64,000 nt of DNA, from positions 310,001 to 374,000 of the forward strand of contig NZ_FOAM01000003.1 of assembly GCF_900109605.1 (NCBI RefSeq), in the 5' to 3' direction. Position numbers and translations under genes: made by a program. The stretch comes from Xaviernesmea oryzae (lineage in GTDB: Bacteria; Pseudomonadota; Alphaproteobacteria; Rhizobiales; Rhizobiaceae). This document shows, piece after piece, positions 37,075 to 46,680 of the stretch (position 1 is its first letter; each line of letters begins with the position of its first letter). The notes below the pieces were generated by a model. It ran no database searches, was not told the origin of the DNA, and was given only the letters and a program-made list of their open reading frames with translations.

Positions 37075-37566
37075 TTAGTTCAGCCGTGTCTTCACATCAC
37101 CCAGCGCCTTGGTGAACAGTGCGCCGTCATTCGACGCATTGACCTGCTGGCCAATCACCCGCTCGGCAGCGGCAATCGCCAGGTCGACGGCGGTGGCACG
37201 CACGGCGTTGATGGCGTCGGTTTCGGCCTGCTTGATCTTCTGCTCCGAAAGCGCGGTGCGGCGGGCGACGAAGTCCTCGCTCTTCTGCTTGGCCTCGGCG
37301 GTAATCGCCTGGGCTTCGCGTTCGGCGGCCGCGACCAGGGCCGCAGCTTCGGCTTCGGCATCCTTGCGCTTGCGCTGATATTCCGTCAGCAGCGACTGCG
37401 CTTCCTGGCGCAGGCGTTTCGCCTCGGCCAATTCATTGGTGATGCGTTCGGCGCGCTCGTCGAGCGCCTTGGCCATCATGCCGGGAACCTTGAGATAGAC
37501 GATCAGGGCCAGGAAGAGGATCAGGCCGACGAAGGCCCAGAAGGTCGCGAGAGAAGTCAGGGTCAT
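37075..37566 (-). CDS. atpF: ATP synthase F0 subunit b
   Basis: This subunit b forms half of the peripheral stalk that joins the F0 membrane motor to F1. The 163-residue protein has one N-terminal TM (FWAFVGLILFLALIVYL) and a long charged helix rich in Ala, Glu, Lys and Arg, expected to form a coiled coil with b'. The ATG follows AAGGAGACGCGCGG. It is last in the atpI-B-E-F'-F order, 12 bases after b', as in other alphaproteobacteria, where F1 genes sit in a separate operon. Confidence 0.93.
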   Translation of the reverse strand: MTLTSLATFWAFVGLILFLALIVYLKVPGMMAKALDERAERITNELAEAKRLRQEAQSLLTEYQRKRKDAEAEAAALVAAAEREAQAITAEAKQKSEDFVARRTALSEQKIKQAETDAINAVRATAVDLAIAAAERVIGQQVNASNDGALFTKALGDVKTRLN

Positions 37567-37578
37567 CCGCGCGTCTCC

Positions 37579-38187
37579 TTACTTGGCCGAAGCCTTGACG
37601 GCAGCGGCGATCTCGGCCTCCGGAACCCGGGTTCCGATCAGCTGTTCGACCACCGCACCGGCGGTTTCCTCCGCGATCGTGCCGACATCGGCCAGAGCGC
37701 GAACCTTGATATCGGCAATCCGCGCTTCCGCAGCAGCGATCTTGCCATTGAGTTCGGTTTCGATCGCCGTGCGTTCGGCGGCAGCCTGAGCCTTTGCGGC
37801 CTCGCGCGCCGTATTGGCGATCTGGTTTGCCTTCGCACGGGCGGCGGCAAGCTCCTGCTCATAGGCGGCGACGGCAGCGTCAGCCTCGGACTTCGCCCGG
37901 CTGGCGTCGTCGAGATCGCGCGCGATCGTCTCCTGGCGGGATTCGAGAATGGCACCGATGCGCGGAAGGACGACCTTCGCCATCAGGATGTAGAACAGAC
38001 CGAAGGTGATCGCCAGCCAGAGCAGCTGCGAAGCGAAGGTCGACTGGTCGAAGGGCGGAAAAACGCCGGAGCCATGCCCGCCTTCATGGGCGACACCGGT
38101 CTCGGTGTGCACCTCGGCAGGAGCGGCGCCTTGGGATCCTGCGCCTTCGGTGGGGGTTGACTGCGCATAGGCCGCGGTCACGAACAT
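37579..38187 (-). CDS. atpF2: ATP synthase F0 subunit b'
   Basis: This is the second stalk subunit found in alphaproteobacteria and cyanobacteria. The 202-residue protein has an extended N-terminus that is Ala/Gly/His-rich ([16 protein letters not shown]), one TM ([20 protein letters not shown]), and a long helical stalk region. The first residues [10 protein letters not shown] look signal-like, a common oddity of this family in rhizobia. The ATG at 38187 follows GGAGGTGAGT, a strong site. It is encoded between subunits c and b. Confidence 0.92.
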   Translation of the reverse strand: MFVTAAYAQSTPTEGAGSQGAAPAEVHTETGVAHEGGHGSGVFPPFDQSTFASQLLWLAITFGLFYILMAKVVLPRIGAILESRQETIARDLDDASRAKSEADAAVAAYEQELAAARAKANQIANTAREAAKAQAAAERTAIETELNGKIAAAEARIADIKVRALADVGTIAEETAGAVVEQLIGTRVPEAEIAAAVKASAK

Positions 38188-38273
38188 ACTCACCTCCAGG
38201 TGCACGAAAACGAGAGAAGTCCGAGGCGGCAGCGCGAGCCACCGCCTCGGTCAATCCAGTGGCTGACGAGATA

Positions 38274-38501
38274 TCAGACAGCGAACAGGAGGAGCAGGGC
38301 AACGAGCAGCGAGAAGATGCCCAGAGCTTCGGTTACGGCGAAGCCGAAAACCAGACGGCCGAACTGGCTGTCAGCGGCAGACGGATTGCGCAGAGCGCCC
38401 GAGAGATAGCTGCCGAAGATGTTGCCGAGGCCGAGAGCCGTGCCGGCCATGCCGAAGCAGGCGAGACCTGCGCCGATGAACTTTGCTGCTTCCGCTTCCA
38501 T
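38274..38501 (-). CDS. atpE: ATP synthase F0 subunit c
   Basis: This is the proton-translocating ring subunit: 75 residues forming two TM helices joined by the polar loop RNPSAAD. The proton-binding carboxylate is E58 in FAVTEALG. The Gly-rich first helix ([21 protein letters not shown]) packs the inner ring. The ATG follows GAAGGAGACTAAC. The gap to b' (86 bases) is longer than others in the operon and could help set the higher expression needed for c. Confidence 0.95.
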   Translation of the reverse strand: MEAEAAKFIGAGLACFGMAGTALGLGNIFGSYLSGALRNPSAADSQFGRLVFGFAVTEALGIFSLLVALLLLFAV

Positions 38502-38579
38502 GTTAGTCTCCTTCGAATGGGTGTTGCGGCTTCTTAAGGGGCATGCGGCGCCGACGGCCGCAGCCCGTGACGTTATTCC

Positions 38580-39341
38580 TTAGTGGCCACCCGGATGGAC
38601 CGCGTCGTTCAGGTACATGCAGGTCAGCACCGCGAAGACGTAGGCCTGGAGGAAGGCGACGAGGAATTCGAGACCCGTCAGGGCGACGGTCATGATGAGA
38701 GGCAGGATCGCGCCGCCGATGCCGAGCGCTCCGAGCGTGCTGAGCGTCGCCACGAAGCCGGCAAAAACCTTCAGCGTGATGTGACCGGCCAGCATGTTGG
38801 CGAAAAGGCGGACCGACAGGCTGATCGGACGCGACAGGAACGAAATCACCTCGATGGCGATGACGAGCGGCAGAAGCACGCCGGGCACGCCAGAGGGAAC
38901 GAAGACGTTCAGGAAGTGAAAGCCATGCTTGTAAAAGCCATAGACCAGCACCGTGCCAATGACAAAGAGCGCCAGGGCGAAGGTCACGATGATTTGGCTG
39001 GTGATGGTGAAGAAGTAGGGCACCATGCCGAGCAGGTTCGCCGTCAGGATGAACATGAACAGCGAGAAGACCATCGGGAAGAACTTCATGCCGTGGCTGC
39101 CGGCGCCTTCGCGCAGCATGGAGGCGATGAATTCATAGGAGAGTTCCGACACCGACTGAAGCCGGCCGGGAACGACGCTGCGGCTCGACGTGGTCGCGAT
39201 CAGGAAGCCGACGGCCAGAACCAGCGTCACGACCATGAACAGCGATGCATTGGTGAAAGACAGATCGAGCCCACCGATATGGATCGGGACGATCTTGTTG
39301 ACCATGAACTGGTGTACCGGATCTACCTTATCGCCTTCCAC
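38580..39341 (-). CDS. atpB: ATP synthase F0 subunit a
   Basis: Subunit a forms the proton half-channels against the c ring. The 253-residue membrane protein carries the essential arginine in [16 protein letters not shown] and the C-terminal block [19 protein letters not shown]. Five or six TM helices are evident. The start is GTG, preceded by GAGAG; it gives the expected length and an N-terminus [15 protein letters not shown] that matches rhizobial relatives, while the first ATG would trim 12 residues. It follows atpI after 101 bases. Confidence 0.93.
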   Translation of the reverse strand: MEGDKVDPVHQFMVNKIVPIHIGGLDLSFTNASLFMVVTLVLAVGFLIATTSSRSVVPGRLQSVSELSYEFIASMLREGAGSHGMKFFPMVFSLFMFILTANLLGMVPYFFTITSQIIVTFALALFVIGTVLVYGFYKHGFHFLNVFVPSGVPGVLLPLVIAIEVISFLSRPISLSVRLFANMLAGHITLKVFAGFVATLSTLGALGIGGAILPLIMTVALTGLEFLVAFLQAYVFAVLTCMYLNDAVHPGGH

Positions 39342-39442
39342 AGCCGCTCTCTCTCAATTGCCCGCCACGTCACTTCACTCAAAGACTGGCGCGACAGGGC
39401 CGTCGCGCGTCTTTTATACTCCCCTGGAGGATGCGATCCTCG

Positions 39443-39793
39443 TCAGGGCTTTCCGTCGCCGCCGCGCCGATCGGCAGGATGGGGCGAGGCCACCATTCCC
39501 GCAGAGCGCAAGACGTTCAGCACGCCCGCACAAAAGCCCAAAAGCAGGAGAACGATCATTCCCCATGGGCCTGTACCGGCGAAATGATCCAAAAGATAGC
39601 CTAAAAGTGCGCCCACGATGATCGCGGCAACGAACTCGCTGGAGAGCTTGACCGCGACCTGATAGCCCTTGCGGGTTTCGGCAGCGCGCACCTCCGCCGC
39701 AGCCTCCGTCGCGTCGGCTCCGCGCTTGGCGGAGAGTTCAGCGTCGAGGCGCTTCAGCCTGCCTTCCAGACCTTCGTCCCGGTTGTCCGACAT
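39443..39793 (-). CDS. atpI: ATP synthase protein I (F0 assembly factor)
   Basis: AtpI helps assemble the c ring and is often the first gene of the operon. The 116-residue protein has an acidic/basic N-terminal helix, a TM pair (FVAAIIVGALLGYLLDHF and WGMIVLLLLGFCAGVLNVL) and a polar tail. This matches the AtpI/AtpZ form of alphaproteobacteria. The ATG at 39793 follows GAGGAGATGGGAT. A promoter candidate lies about 100 bases upstream. Confidence 0.85.
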   Translation of the reverse strand: MSDNRDEGLEGRLKRLDAELSAKRGADATEAAAEVRAAETRKGYQVAVKLSSEFVAAIIVGALLGYLLDHFAGTGPWGMIVLLLLGFCAGVLNVLRSAGMVASPHPADRRGGDGKP

Positions 39794-40097
39794 ATCCCAT
39801 CTCCTCCTCATGCACGCTTCAATGCTCCAGAATGAAGCATGGATGCGGCCATCAAAAGGCCAGATTTGGGGCCAACGTCGACCGTTTTGAAGTCGGCCGC
39901 ACCATAGTTTTCGACGCATCGCTCGTCAAGGCGAAGACAGATCTTCCCCAAGAACAAAATCACGTCGATTTTTCAATCAGTTGTCGAGAGATTATCGGAG
40001 AGGTGCTTCGACAGGTGCGTAAGCAGACACTGCAGTGTTCGTGTGCAAACGGCTTCATCGGCCATACGTGCGCAGGCATTAGGCTTTGAGCGCGCCT
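39794..40097. other. Intergenic region upstream of the ATP synthase operon
   Basis: This holds the candidate promoter for the F0 genes (39901-39929) and the 3' flank of the SleB-type hydrolase gene. No other gene or hairpin terminator is visible. Confidence 0.35.
39901..39929 (-). promoter_or_regulatory. Candidate promoter of the F0 ATP synthase operon
   Basis: On the minus strand TTGACG (39924-39929) and TATGGT (39901-39906) are separated by exactly 17 bases. The start point would be near 39894, giving a leader of about 100 bases before atpI. Confidence 0.45.
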
Positions 40098-41303
40098 TCA
40101 GCTCCAGCCGCCGCCATAGGTGCGATAGAAGATGTGCTTGCCGATCTGGGTCAGGCGCTTCATCGTCGGGCCCCAGTCGGGGCGCACATAGGTGGCGTGA
40201 TAATGGGTGGCGGAGCCCACTTCCGGCAGCCAGATCTTGCCCGCCGTAACGGCCAGCGCGATTTCATGCGCCTGATTCCAGGTGGCGCGCGACCAGACGA
40301 TATCGGGGATGCGGTCGCAGGCAAACGAGAACTGGCAGCGATTATACCAGTCCTTGTTCTGGTAAACGACGCCGCAGATGGTCTTGGGATAGGACGGATT
40401 GCGCACCCGGTTGAGCACGACCTGGGCAACCGCCGCCTGTCCCTTGGCCGATTCGCCACGTGATTCGAAGTAGATCGCATCGGTCAGGCACTTCTGCTCG
40501 GCCTCGCCGAAAACCTCCGGCGGAAGCGGCGTCGCGGCCCAGGCATGATCCTCGGGCGAGATATCGGGAATGAAGCGGCCGCCGCTCTCATCCTTTTTCA
40601 GAATCGAATCAAAGGGCGATTCGCGGGCATAATCGGGTGCTGCAGGCGCATAGGCGGTGGCCAGAACATCGGCCTTGTCGCTGGTGACGAGGCTGGCAAC
40701 CGTGGGTGACATGCTGCGGTCGGTGGCAGGTGGCGCCTTTTTATAGAAGGCGGTGGCGATCTCGATTTCCTTGCCCTTGATCTTCGCCCGGGCAAAGACC
40801 ATGCGCTCTGCGCCATCGAAGAGCGGGCGCGTCAGCGCGCTGTGACGCTCCAGGATCGAGCCGGCTGTAAAGTCTTTGGGCGGCGTGACTGGGGTGACCG
40901 CGACGATCCGACCCTTCTTGGCCTTGCGGTTGACGCGGTCTTCGTCCGGGCTTGCGTCAGCCTGCTTATCGGCCGCGGACAGTGCAATATGCTCGCCGTC
41001 GGGCAGATCGATCCCCGCGCCGTCGCCAAGCGCGCCTGTGACCAGCGGGTCGTTGAAGGCGATTTCCCCCTGGTGGACAGAGCCGGCGGGCGAGCGTGTC
41101 AGCACCACGCGCCACCGCTCGCCACCGCGATTGATGCCTGATAGGAAGGTGGCGATATCGGCATGGCCCGACGTGGCGGGAAGGCCGATATAGAGGCCGA
41201 GGCCCAGCGCAAGCGGCCCCATGAGACGCGACAGCGAGAAACGGCTTTCCCGAGACTTCGAGTTTCGACGCACCAAACGCACTCCACCTGTCGACCCGCG
41301 CAT
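40098..41303 (-). CDS. SleB-type cell wall hydrolase
   Basis: The C-terminal 120 residues form a Hydrolase_2 (SleB) domain, a lytic-transglycosylase-like fold; the conserved acidic region is CLTDAIYFESRGESAKGQAA, followed by VVLNRVRNPSYPKTICGVVYQ and SHFHATYV-like GSATHYHATYV. The N-terminus has a basic stretch and one TM or signal anchor (LMGPLALGLGLYIGLPA), so the enzyme is likely anchored in the inner membrane facing the periplasm. The long middle (about residues 70-280) is low in conservation. Full length is 401 residues. The first ATG has weak ribosome binding context, and the M at residue 28 is an alternative start. Spore-specific function does not apply here; peptidoglycan remodelling is likely. 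Confidence 0.8.
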   Translation of the reverse strand: MRGSTGGVRLVRRNSKSRESRFSLSRLMGPLALGLGLYIGLPATSGHADIATFLSGINRGGERWRVVLTRSPAGSVHQGEIAFNDPLVTGALGDGAGIDLPDGEHIALSAADKQADASPDEDRVNRKAKKGRIVAVTPVTPPKDFTAGSILERHSALTRPLFDGAERMVFARAKIKGKEIEIATAFYKKAPPATDRSMSPTVASLVTSDKADVLATAYAPAAPDYARESPFDSILKKDESGGRFIPDISPEDHAWAATPLPPEVFGEAEQKCLTDAIYFESRGESAKGQAAVAQVVLNRVRNPSYPKTICGVVYQNKDWYNRCQFSFACDRIPDIVWSRATWNQAHEIALAVTAGKIWLPEVGSATHYHATYVRPDWGPTMKRLTQIGKHIFYRTYGGGWS

Positions 41304-41409
41304 GCATCCGGCGCCGGCAGAAGCGCGCCGGCCTTTGTCCCCGATAGCGATGACACGAAATGGCTTGCGGCCGTCCGGGCTTGCCGGGGGCCTGATGCGA
41401 GTGACAATG

Positions 41410-41429
41410 AAGCATTAACCTTAATGCTT
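41410..41429. promoter_or_regulatory. 20-base palindrome between kup and sleB-like gene
   Basis: AAGCATTAACCTTAATGCTT has 9-bp perfect arms around a central CC. It lies 107 bases upstream of the hydrolase ATG and 44 bases after the kup stop, both on the minus strand. It has no T-run, so it looks more like a protein-binding site than a terminator. The TTAACC core recalls CtrA half sites, but the spacing does not match. Confidence 0.35.
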
Positions 41430-41472
41430 GGTGAATGCCCGCTCCCCCTGCCCTATTGGGCGGCCTTTCGCC

Positions 41473-43389
41473 TCAGATGATGACGTGCGAGCCGAGTTCG
41501 ACGACCCGGTTGGTCGGAAGGCGGAAATAGTCCGAAGGGTCGATAGCGGCATTGGCCATGGCGATGAACAGCCGGTCCTGCCAGTGCGGCATGCCGGATT
41601 TGGCATCCGGCACCAGCTTGCGCCGCCCGAGATAGAAAGAGGTCGACATGATGTCGAACTTCAGCCCCGACTTGCGGAAGACACCCAGGGCCTGGGAAAC
41701 ATTCGGCGTCTCCATATAACCGAAGCGCATCTCGAGCAGGCCGAAGCGCTTGGACAGCCGTTTGGCGCTGACGCGCTGCTCGATCGGGACGATGGGCGTG
41801 TTGGTGGTTTTGATGGTCAGGATGTAGTTCTGCGCATGCAGCACGTGATTGTGCTTGATATTGTGCAGCAGCGCCGCCGGTGTAGAGTCCGGCTCGGAGG
41901 TGAGGAAGATCGCCGTGCCGGGGACCGCGACCGGAGCATGAGCACTCTCGCGCTCGATCGATTTGATAAAGGAGTCGAGCGGAATGTCTGTGTGGCGGGT
42001 TTTGTCGCGCAGAAGCTGGGTGCCGCGCATCCAGGTCCACATCAGGACCATGCAACCGGCCGCAATCATCACCGGAATATAGCCGCCATCGTGGATCTTC
42101 AGAAGATTGGCAGCGAGGAACACCAGCTCCAGCAGAAGCAGCGGCATCAGCAGACCGATGGAGGCCCAGAGCGGCCAGTGCCAGCGTAGGCGTACGAACT
42201 GGAAGGCGAGCATCGTGGTGACGACCATGGCGCCGGTGACCGAGATGCCATAGGCGGTGGCGAGCGATTCAGAGGAGCCGAACATCAGCACCAGAACCAT
42301 GACGCCGAAAAGCAGCACGGAATTCACATTGGGCACATAGATCTGCCCGGTGGAAACACGCGATGTATGCAGGATGGCCATGCGCGGCAGGAAGCCGAGA
42401 TTGATGGCCTGCCGGGCAAGCGAAAAGGCGCCTGTGATCACCGCCTGGCTGGCGATAATGGTGGCGGCGGTGGCCAGAAGTACGGCAGGCAGCAGAGCCC
42501 ATTCGGGAAACAGAAGGAAGAACGGATCGGAGATCGTCGACGGATCTTTCAGCACCAGCGCGCCCTGGCCGAGATAATTCAGCGCGAGTGCGGGAAAGAC
42601 CACGACGATCCAGGCGATCTGGATCGGCCGGCGGCCGAAATGGCCGAGGTCGGCATAAAGCGCTTCGGCCCCGGTGACCGTGAGGAAGACGGCGCCGAGC
42701 ACCACGAATCCGGCTGCCCCCGCGTGAAACAGAAACTCCAGCGCATAGGTCGGGTTGAAGGCAGCGAGCACGCCGAGATCGTCGCGAATATGGGAAATGC
42801 CGGCCAGCGCGATGGCCACGAACCAGACCAGCGTGATCGGTCCGAAGAATTTCGAGACCTTGTCGGTACCCTGGGATTGTACGGCGAAGAGCACCACGAG
42901 GATGACCACCGAGATCGGCACGACATAATTCGAAAATTGCGGTGCCACGAGCTTCAGCCCTTCGACCGCCGAGAGCACGGAGAGCGCGGGGGTGATCATC
43001 GCATCGCCGATGAACAGCGCCGCGCCGGCGATGCCGGTGAAGAACATCAGCGAGACCTTGCGCCCGCGAGACTTCATCAGCAGCGCCAGCAGCGACAACG
43101 TGCCGCCCTCCCCATGATTGTCGGCGCGCAGCAGAAAGAGCACATATTTCAGCGTGACGATGATCGTCAGCGTCCACAGCACCAGCGAGACGAGGCCGAT
43201 GATCTCCAGCCGGCTGAGGCCGTCGCCTGCCACGGGGCGAAGCGCCTCGCGGAACGCATAGAGCGGGCTCGTGCCGATATCGCCATAGACGACGCCGATC
43301 GAACCGAGGGCGGCAGCCAGGATTTTCTGCGCGCCTGGGGATGCATGACCTTCCGTGGCGTTGGACGAGGACGGAGTTGACTGGGACAT
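41473..43389 (-). CDS. kup: Low-affinity potassium uptake protein Kup
   Basis: Kup imports potassium with protons. The 638-residue protein has the family signature [15 protein letters not shown] in the first of about 12 TM helices and a C-terminal cytoplasmic domain of about 170 residues ending [16 protein letters not shown] and [14 protein letters not shown]. The ATG at 43389 follows AGGAGTATCTCC, a strong site; upstream in-frame codons are arginine-rich and unlike the family. Rhizobia often have several kup copies. It follows corA on the same strand after 166 bases. Confidence 0.93.
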   Translation of the reverse strand: MSQSTPSSSNATEGHASPGAQKILAAALGSIGVVYGDIGTSPLYAFREALRPVAGDGLSRLEIIGLVSLVLWTLTIIVTLKYVLFLLRADNHGEGGTLSLLALLMKSRGRKVSLMFFTGIAGAALFIGDAMITPALSVLSAVEGLKLVAPQFSNYVVPISVVILVVLFAVQSQGTDKVSKFFGPITLVWFVAIALAGISHIRDDLGVLAAFNPTYALEFLFHAGAAGFVVLGAVFLTVTGAEALYADLGHFGRRPIQIAWIVVVFPALALNYLGQGALVLKDPSTISDPFFLLFPEWALLPAVLLATAATIIASQAVITGAFSLARQAINLGFLPRMAILHTSRVSTGQIYVPNVNSVLLFGVMVLVLMFGSSESLATAYGISVTGAMVVTTMLAFQFVRLRWHWPLWASIGLLMPLLLLELVFLAANLLKIHDGGYIPVMIAAGCMVLMWTWMRGTQLLRDKTRHTDIPLDSFIKSIERESAHAPVAVPGTAIFLTSEPDSTPAALLHNIKHNHVLHAQNYILTIKTTNTPIVPIEQRVSAKRLSKRFGLLEMRFGYMETPNVSQALGVFRKSGLKFDIMSTSFYLGRRKLVPDAKSGMPHWQDRLFIAMANAAIDPSDYFRLPTNRVVELGSHVII

Positions 43390-43555
43390 GGAGATACTCC
43401 TGCGCCTCAAGGCCGGCCAAAAGGGCGGATCGTCGCCCGGCCAGCCGCGGAAGGCGGCAGTTTTGAACGAAAAAGCAGGCCGCGCCCGCGCGGCGTCCTG
43501 CTGCCGCATCGGCCGCTCGCGATCAACGCCAGCCGATGGGTGAGGACGCCCGCGA

Positions 43556-44533
43556 TCATAGCCAGCCTTTCCAGCGGAACACGAAGAACGGCACGATGGC
43601 CGAAACCAGCATGGCGAGAAGCGCCAAGGGATAGCCGAAGTGCCAGTGAAGCTCGGGCATGACCTCGAAATTCATCCCATAGATCGAGGCGACCAGCGTC
43701 GGCGGCAAGAAGACGACGGAAGCAATCGAAAAAATCTTGATGATGGCGTTCTGCTCGACGCTGATCAGGCCGAGAGACGCATCGAGCAGGAAAGTGATAT
43801 TGCCGAAGATGAAGCCAGCATGCTCGGAGAGCGACTGGATGTCGCGCGAGACGACCAGCACCAGTGCCTTGGTCTCCGCATCCGCCTCGACCACCGGCAC
43901 GCTTTGAAGAAAAGTGACGACACGGGCGAGTGAGGCCAGGCTATCGCGCGCTTTGGCAATCAGCCGGTGATGCAGCGCCACATCGAGCAGGCGGGCTTCG
44001 AGATAATGCGGCGGCCGGCGTTTGGGACCCTTCTGCCGGTCGAAGACCTTGAAGGACAGGCCGTCGAGCTTTTCCACCGCCTGTTCCAAGATCTCGGCGG
44101 TGCGGTCGACGATCGTCTCGAAAAGGCGCACGGCCAGGATGACGCCGGTGGTGCAGCCGCCGCGAATGCGCGGCATGGCCGCGCGGAACAGGGCGAAAGC
44201 CTTGGGTTCATCGTAACGCACCGTCACCAGCCGCTTGCCGGCCAGAACGAAAGCGACATCGGTCAGAACGGGATGATCACCATCGGCACGACACACGAGC
44301 GAGGCGGTCATGAACACGGCCTGATCGGTCGTGTAGAGCCGGCTCGACGGCTCGATGTCCTTCAGGTCCTCGCGCGTGGGCACCTCGATGCCCAGCAGCC
44401 GCTCGACCAGGGCATCCTCCTCGCGGGTCGGGCGCAGCATGTCGATCCAGACGATATCCTCGGGCAAGGCCTCCGGCGGATGAGCCGCATCCAGCGTCAG
44501 GCTCTCGCCCTGTGCGTCGTAAAGCGCGATCAT
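43556..44533 (-). CDS. corA: CorA-type magnesium transporter
   Basis: CorA forms a pentameric magnesium (or cobalt/nickel) channel. The 325-residue protein has a cytoplasmic domain rich in charged helices, then two C-terminal TM helices with the signature [13 protein letters not shown] between them, the family-defining GMN. The C-terminus ends RWKGWL as usual. The ATG at 44533 gives a normal length; an in-frame extension of 81 codons upstream is not family-like. Orientation matches kup downstream, so the two may share a transcript. Confidence 0.9.
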   Translation of the reverse strand: MIALYDAQGESLTLDAAHPPEALPEDIVWIDMLRPTREEDALVERLLGIEVPTREDLKDIEPSSRLYTTDQAVFMTASLVCRADGDHPVLTDVAFVLAGKRLVTVRYDEPKAFALFRAAMPRIRGGCTTGVILAVRLFETIVDRTAEILEQAVEKLDGLSFKVFDRQKGPKRRPPHYLEARLLDVALHHRLIAKARDSLASLARVVTFLQSVPVVEADAETKALVLVVSRDIQSLSEHAGFIFGNITFLLDASLGLISVEQNAIIKIFSIASVVFLPPTLVASIYGMNFEVMPELHWHFGYPLALLAMLVSAIVPFFVFRWKGWL

Positions 44534-44885
44534 GCAGGCATTCCCCGCTCGAAACCGGGAAGGTGTGCAAGGCCGACGGCATGGCAAGCCGGCGCAGGTG
44601 AGGCATGCTTGGTCATGGAAAGGCTTTCGTTGAAAAGGCCGGTCGGCTCGTTGCGCCCGCGCTCCGGCGCCGGGTGCGATCATGTCTGCTCTTGCCATGC
44701 CGACGCGCCGGAAACCACCCGTCTTGGGGGCAAGCGGCGTGCCGTGCTGGCTGTTCATGGGCCCGTTCATCAGCACCCGCTGAAAGCGGCAGGCATATGA
44801 CGCAAGATCGCCCGGAAATCAACCGTCGGCCGATGCTTTCCGCCGCGATTTCGCCGCAGGGGTTAAAATCGCGGCCGAAGCCGCA
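44534..44885. other. Intergenic region between mrp and corA
   Basis: This 352-base gap on the minus-strand run holds no supported gene. Frames through it lack start context. No obvious terminator or promoter was recognised. Confidence 0.3.
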
Positions 44886-46103
44886 CTACTCGAAGACGAT
44901 CCGTGGCGGCGCGCGGCCAGTGTCGGCGGCCTTGGCGGTGACCTGTTCCCACACCTTGGCGGCGACCTCGCGATAGATCCTGGCCGCTTCTCCCTCGGGA
45001 TCGGAAACGACCACGGGCGTGCCCGCATCCGAGGTTTCGCGAATCCCCATGGTCAGGGGAACGCCGCCGAGGAACGGCACGCCGATACGCTCCGCCTCTC
45101 GCTGGGCGCCGCCATGGCCGAAGATGTCGTAGCGGTGGCCGGTATCCGGCGCGATGAAATAGCTCATATTCTCGACGATGCCGAGCACGGGCACTTCGAC
45201 CTTACGGAACATCGCCAGGCCCTTGCGCGCATCGATCAGGGCCAGATCCTGCGGCGTCGACACGATCACCGCGCCGGCAAGCGGCACCTGTTGCGCCATG
45301 GTGAGCTGCGCATCGCCTGTGCCGGGCGGCATGTCGACCACCAGCACATCGAGATCGCCCCATTGCACCTCGCGCAGCATCTGCAGCAGCGCGGACTGGA
45401 TCATCGGCCCGCGCCAGATCATCGCCACTTCCTCGTCCACCAGGAAGCCCATGGACATGACCTTGAGGCCATAATTTTCCATCGGGCGGATCAGCCGGCC
45501 GTCGATCTGTTGCGGCCGACCGCTGATGCCGAGCAGGCGCGGCATGGAAGGGCCGTAAATATCGGCGTCGAGAATGCCGACCTTCAGGCCATTGGCCTGC
45601 AAGGCCAAGGCCAGATTGACCGAGGTGGTGGACTTGCCAACCCCGCCTTTCCCGGAGGCAACCGCGATAATGGCGCCGACGCCGGGAATGCCTGCCTTCT
45701 GCGCAGCAGTCGGCTGACGCGCGCCGCCCGCGGGCGCGGAGCTCCCGTGAGAATGGCCGGCATGGGAATGACCAGCGTGGGCGTGACTGGAATGAGAAGG
45801 ACCGGCGGACGCCTTGGCGGCAGGCGGTGCGGGGCGCGGTGCGTCGCCCGCCTTGCGGTCGGCCGTCAGCGCGACCATGGCGCCCTTTACGCCGGGCACG
45901 TCCTTGACGCAACGCTCGGCCGCGGCGCGAAGCGGATCAAGTTCTTTCGCCCGGTCGGCCGGAACGGTGATCGAGAAATAGACCTTGCCGTCGGAGATGA
46001 AGACATCCGATACCATGCCGAGATCGACGATATTGCCTTCGAGATCGGGACCGCGCACGGACTTCAAGGCGTCGAGAACGATGTCCCGCGTGACGTCTAC
46101 CAT
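44886..46103 (-). CDS. mrp: Mrp/ApbC-type iron-sulfur carrier P-loop ATPase, His-rich linker
   Basis: Mrp proteins carry Fe-S clusters to target apoproteins. The 405-residue protein has a MIP18/DUF59 domain (about 1-85), a linker, and a P-loop domain with the deviant Walker A SGKGGVGKST (150-159) and DMPPGTGDAQLT. Two features stand out. The linker carries seven His between 104 and 119 (SHSSHAHAGHSHAGHSHG). The CxxC that holds the bridging cluster in ApbC is absent: the expected place, near residue 315, reads SYFIAPDTGHRYDIFG. Other parts of the domain are intact. From memory this loss is common in alphaproteobacterial Mrp, so the protein may bind clusters by other ligands. Confidence 0.9.
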   Translation of the reverse strand: MVDVTRDIVLDALKSVRGPDLEGNIVDLGMVSDVFISDGKVYFSITVPADRAKELDPLRAAAERCVKDVPGVKGAMVALTADRKAGDAPRPAPPAAKASAGPSHSSHAHAGHSHAGHSHGSSAPAGGARQPTAAQKAGIPGVGAIIAVASGKGGVGKSTTSVNLALALQANGLKVGILDADIYGPSMPRLLGISGRPQQIDGRLIRPMENYGLKVMSMGFLVDEEVAMIWRGPMIQSALLQMLREVQWGDLDVLVVDMPPGTGDAQLTMAQQVPLAGAVIVSTPQDLALIDARKGLAMFRKVEVPVLGIVENMSYFIAPDTGHRYDIFGHGGAQREAERIGVPFLGGVPLTMGIRETSDAGTPVVVSDPEGEAARIYREVAAKVWEQVTAKAADTGRAPPRIVFE

Positions 46104-46680
46104 CTCTCTCTCCTTCTCGACCGCCCGGATGTCTCAAGCGTCCTGGCGGATTTTCATGGGCCGTACATAATCGAGCCTGGGGCCCGCGCCAAGGGAGCGG
46201 CCGGGACGAGGGCTGAAGTCGGAAAAGAAGTATATGCATTGGCGCAGGCGGACGGCCACGTCTGCGATGGCCGAACCTCGAAAAGCAAAGACCGCCCCCG
46301 CTCTGGCGTCCGTACATCCGGGATCGCCAAGGCAGGAAGCGGCCTTTGTCTTTCGCACTGCCTTCAAGGGCGCGCTTTGTTCGTTCTTGCTGGACACCGG
46401 CGGCTCGACACCGGCATCCAAAGTCCCCTCTGGACCTGCCACTCAATATGCAGGAAGCGTGCCAGATCGAAAGAGAGCCGCTGCGTCATCCTTGCCTCCT
46501 ATCGGAATGGTCGAAAGGAGAGGATTTTTGCCGCTGATCGAGACTCTTCAAGCGCCTTCTACGAGGCGCAGGGCCGAAGTTCTGGCTTCGGGTTGGCAAG
46601 CCAGATCAGGACCTGTTGCCCGCGCCTTGGGCATGGTCTGTGAGCAATTGCCCATCGAAAGGCCAGGTCGCCTCCTGCCG
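46104..46680. other. Intergenic region between LuxR-type gene and mrp
   Basis: This is the largest gap in the window (577 bases). Apart from one candidate small gene (46364-46489) with a strong ribosome binding site, nothing is supported; plus-strand frames crossing it lack start signals. No terminator was recognised. Confidence 0.3.
46364..46489 (-). CDS. Candidate small basic protein (41 residues)
   Basis: The ATG is preceded by ATAGGAGGCAAGG, an almost perfect ribosome binding site at 5 bases. The product begins MTQRLSFDLARFLHIEWQVQ, an amphipathic helix, and ends with a basic Arg/Lys-rich tail, a shape seen in rhizobial small proteins. No family is recognised. It lies 260 bases upstream of nothing on its strand, between mrp and the LuxR-type pair. 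Confidence 0.3.
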   Translation of the reverse strand: MTQRLSFDLARFLHIEWQVQRGLWMPVSSRRCPARTNKARP

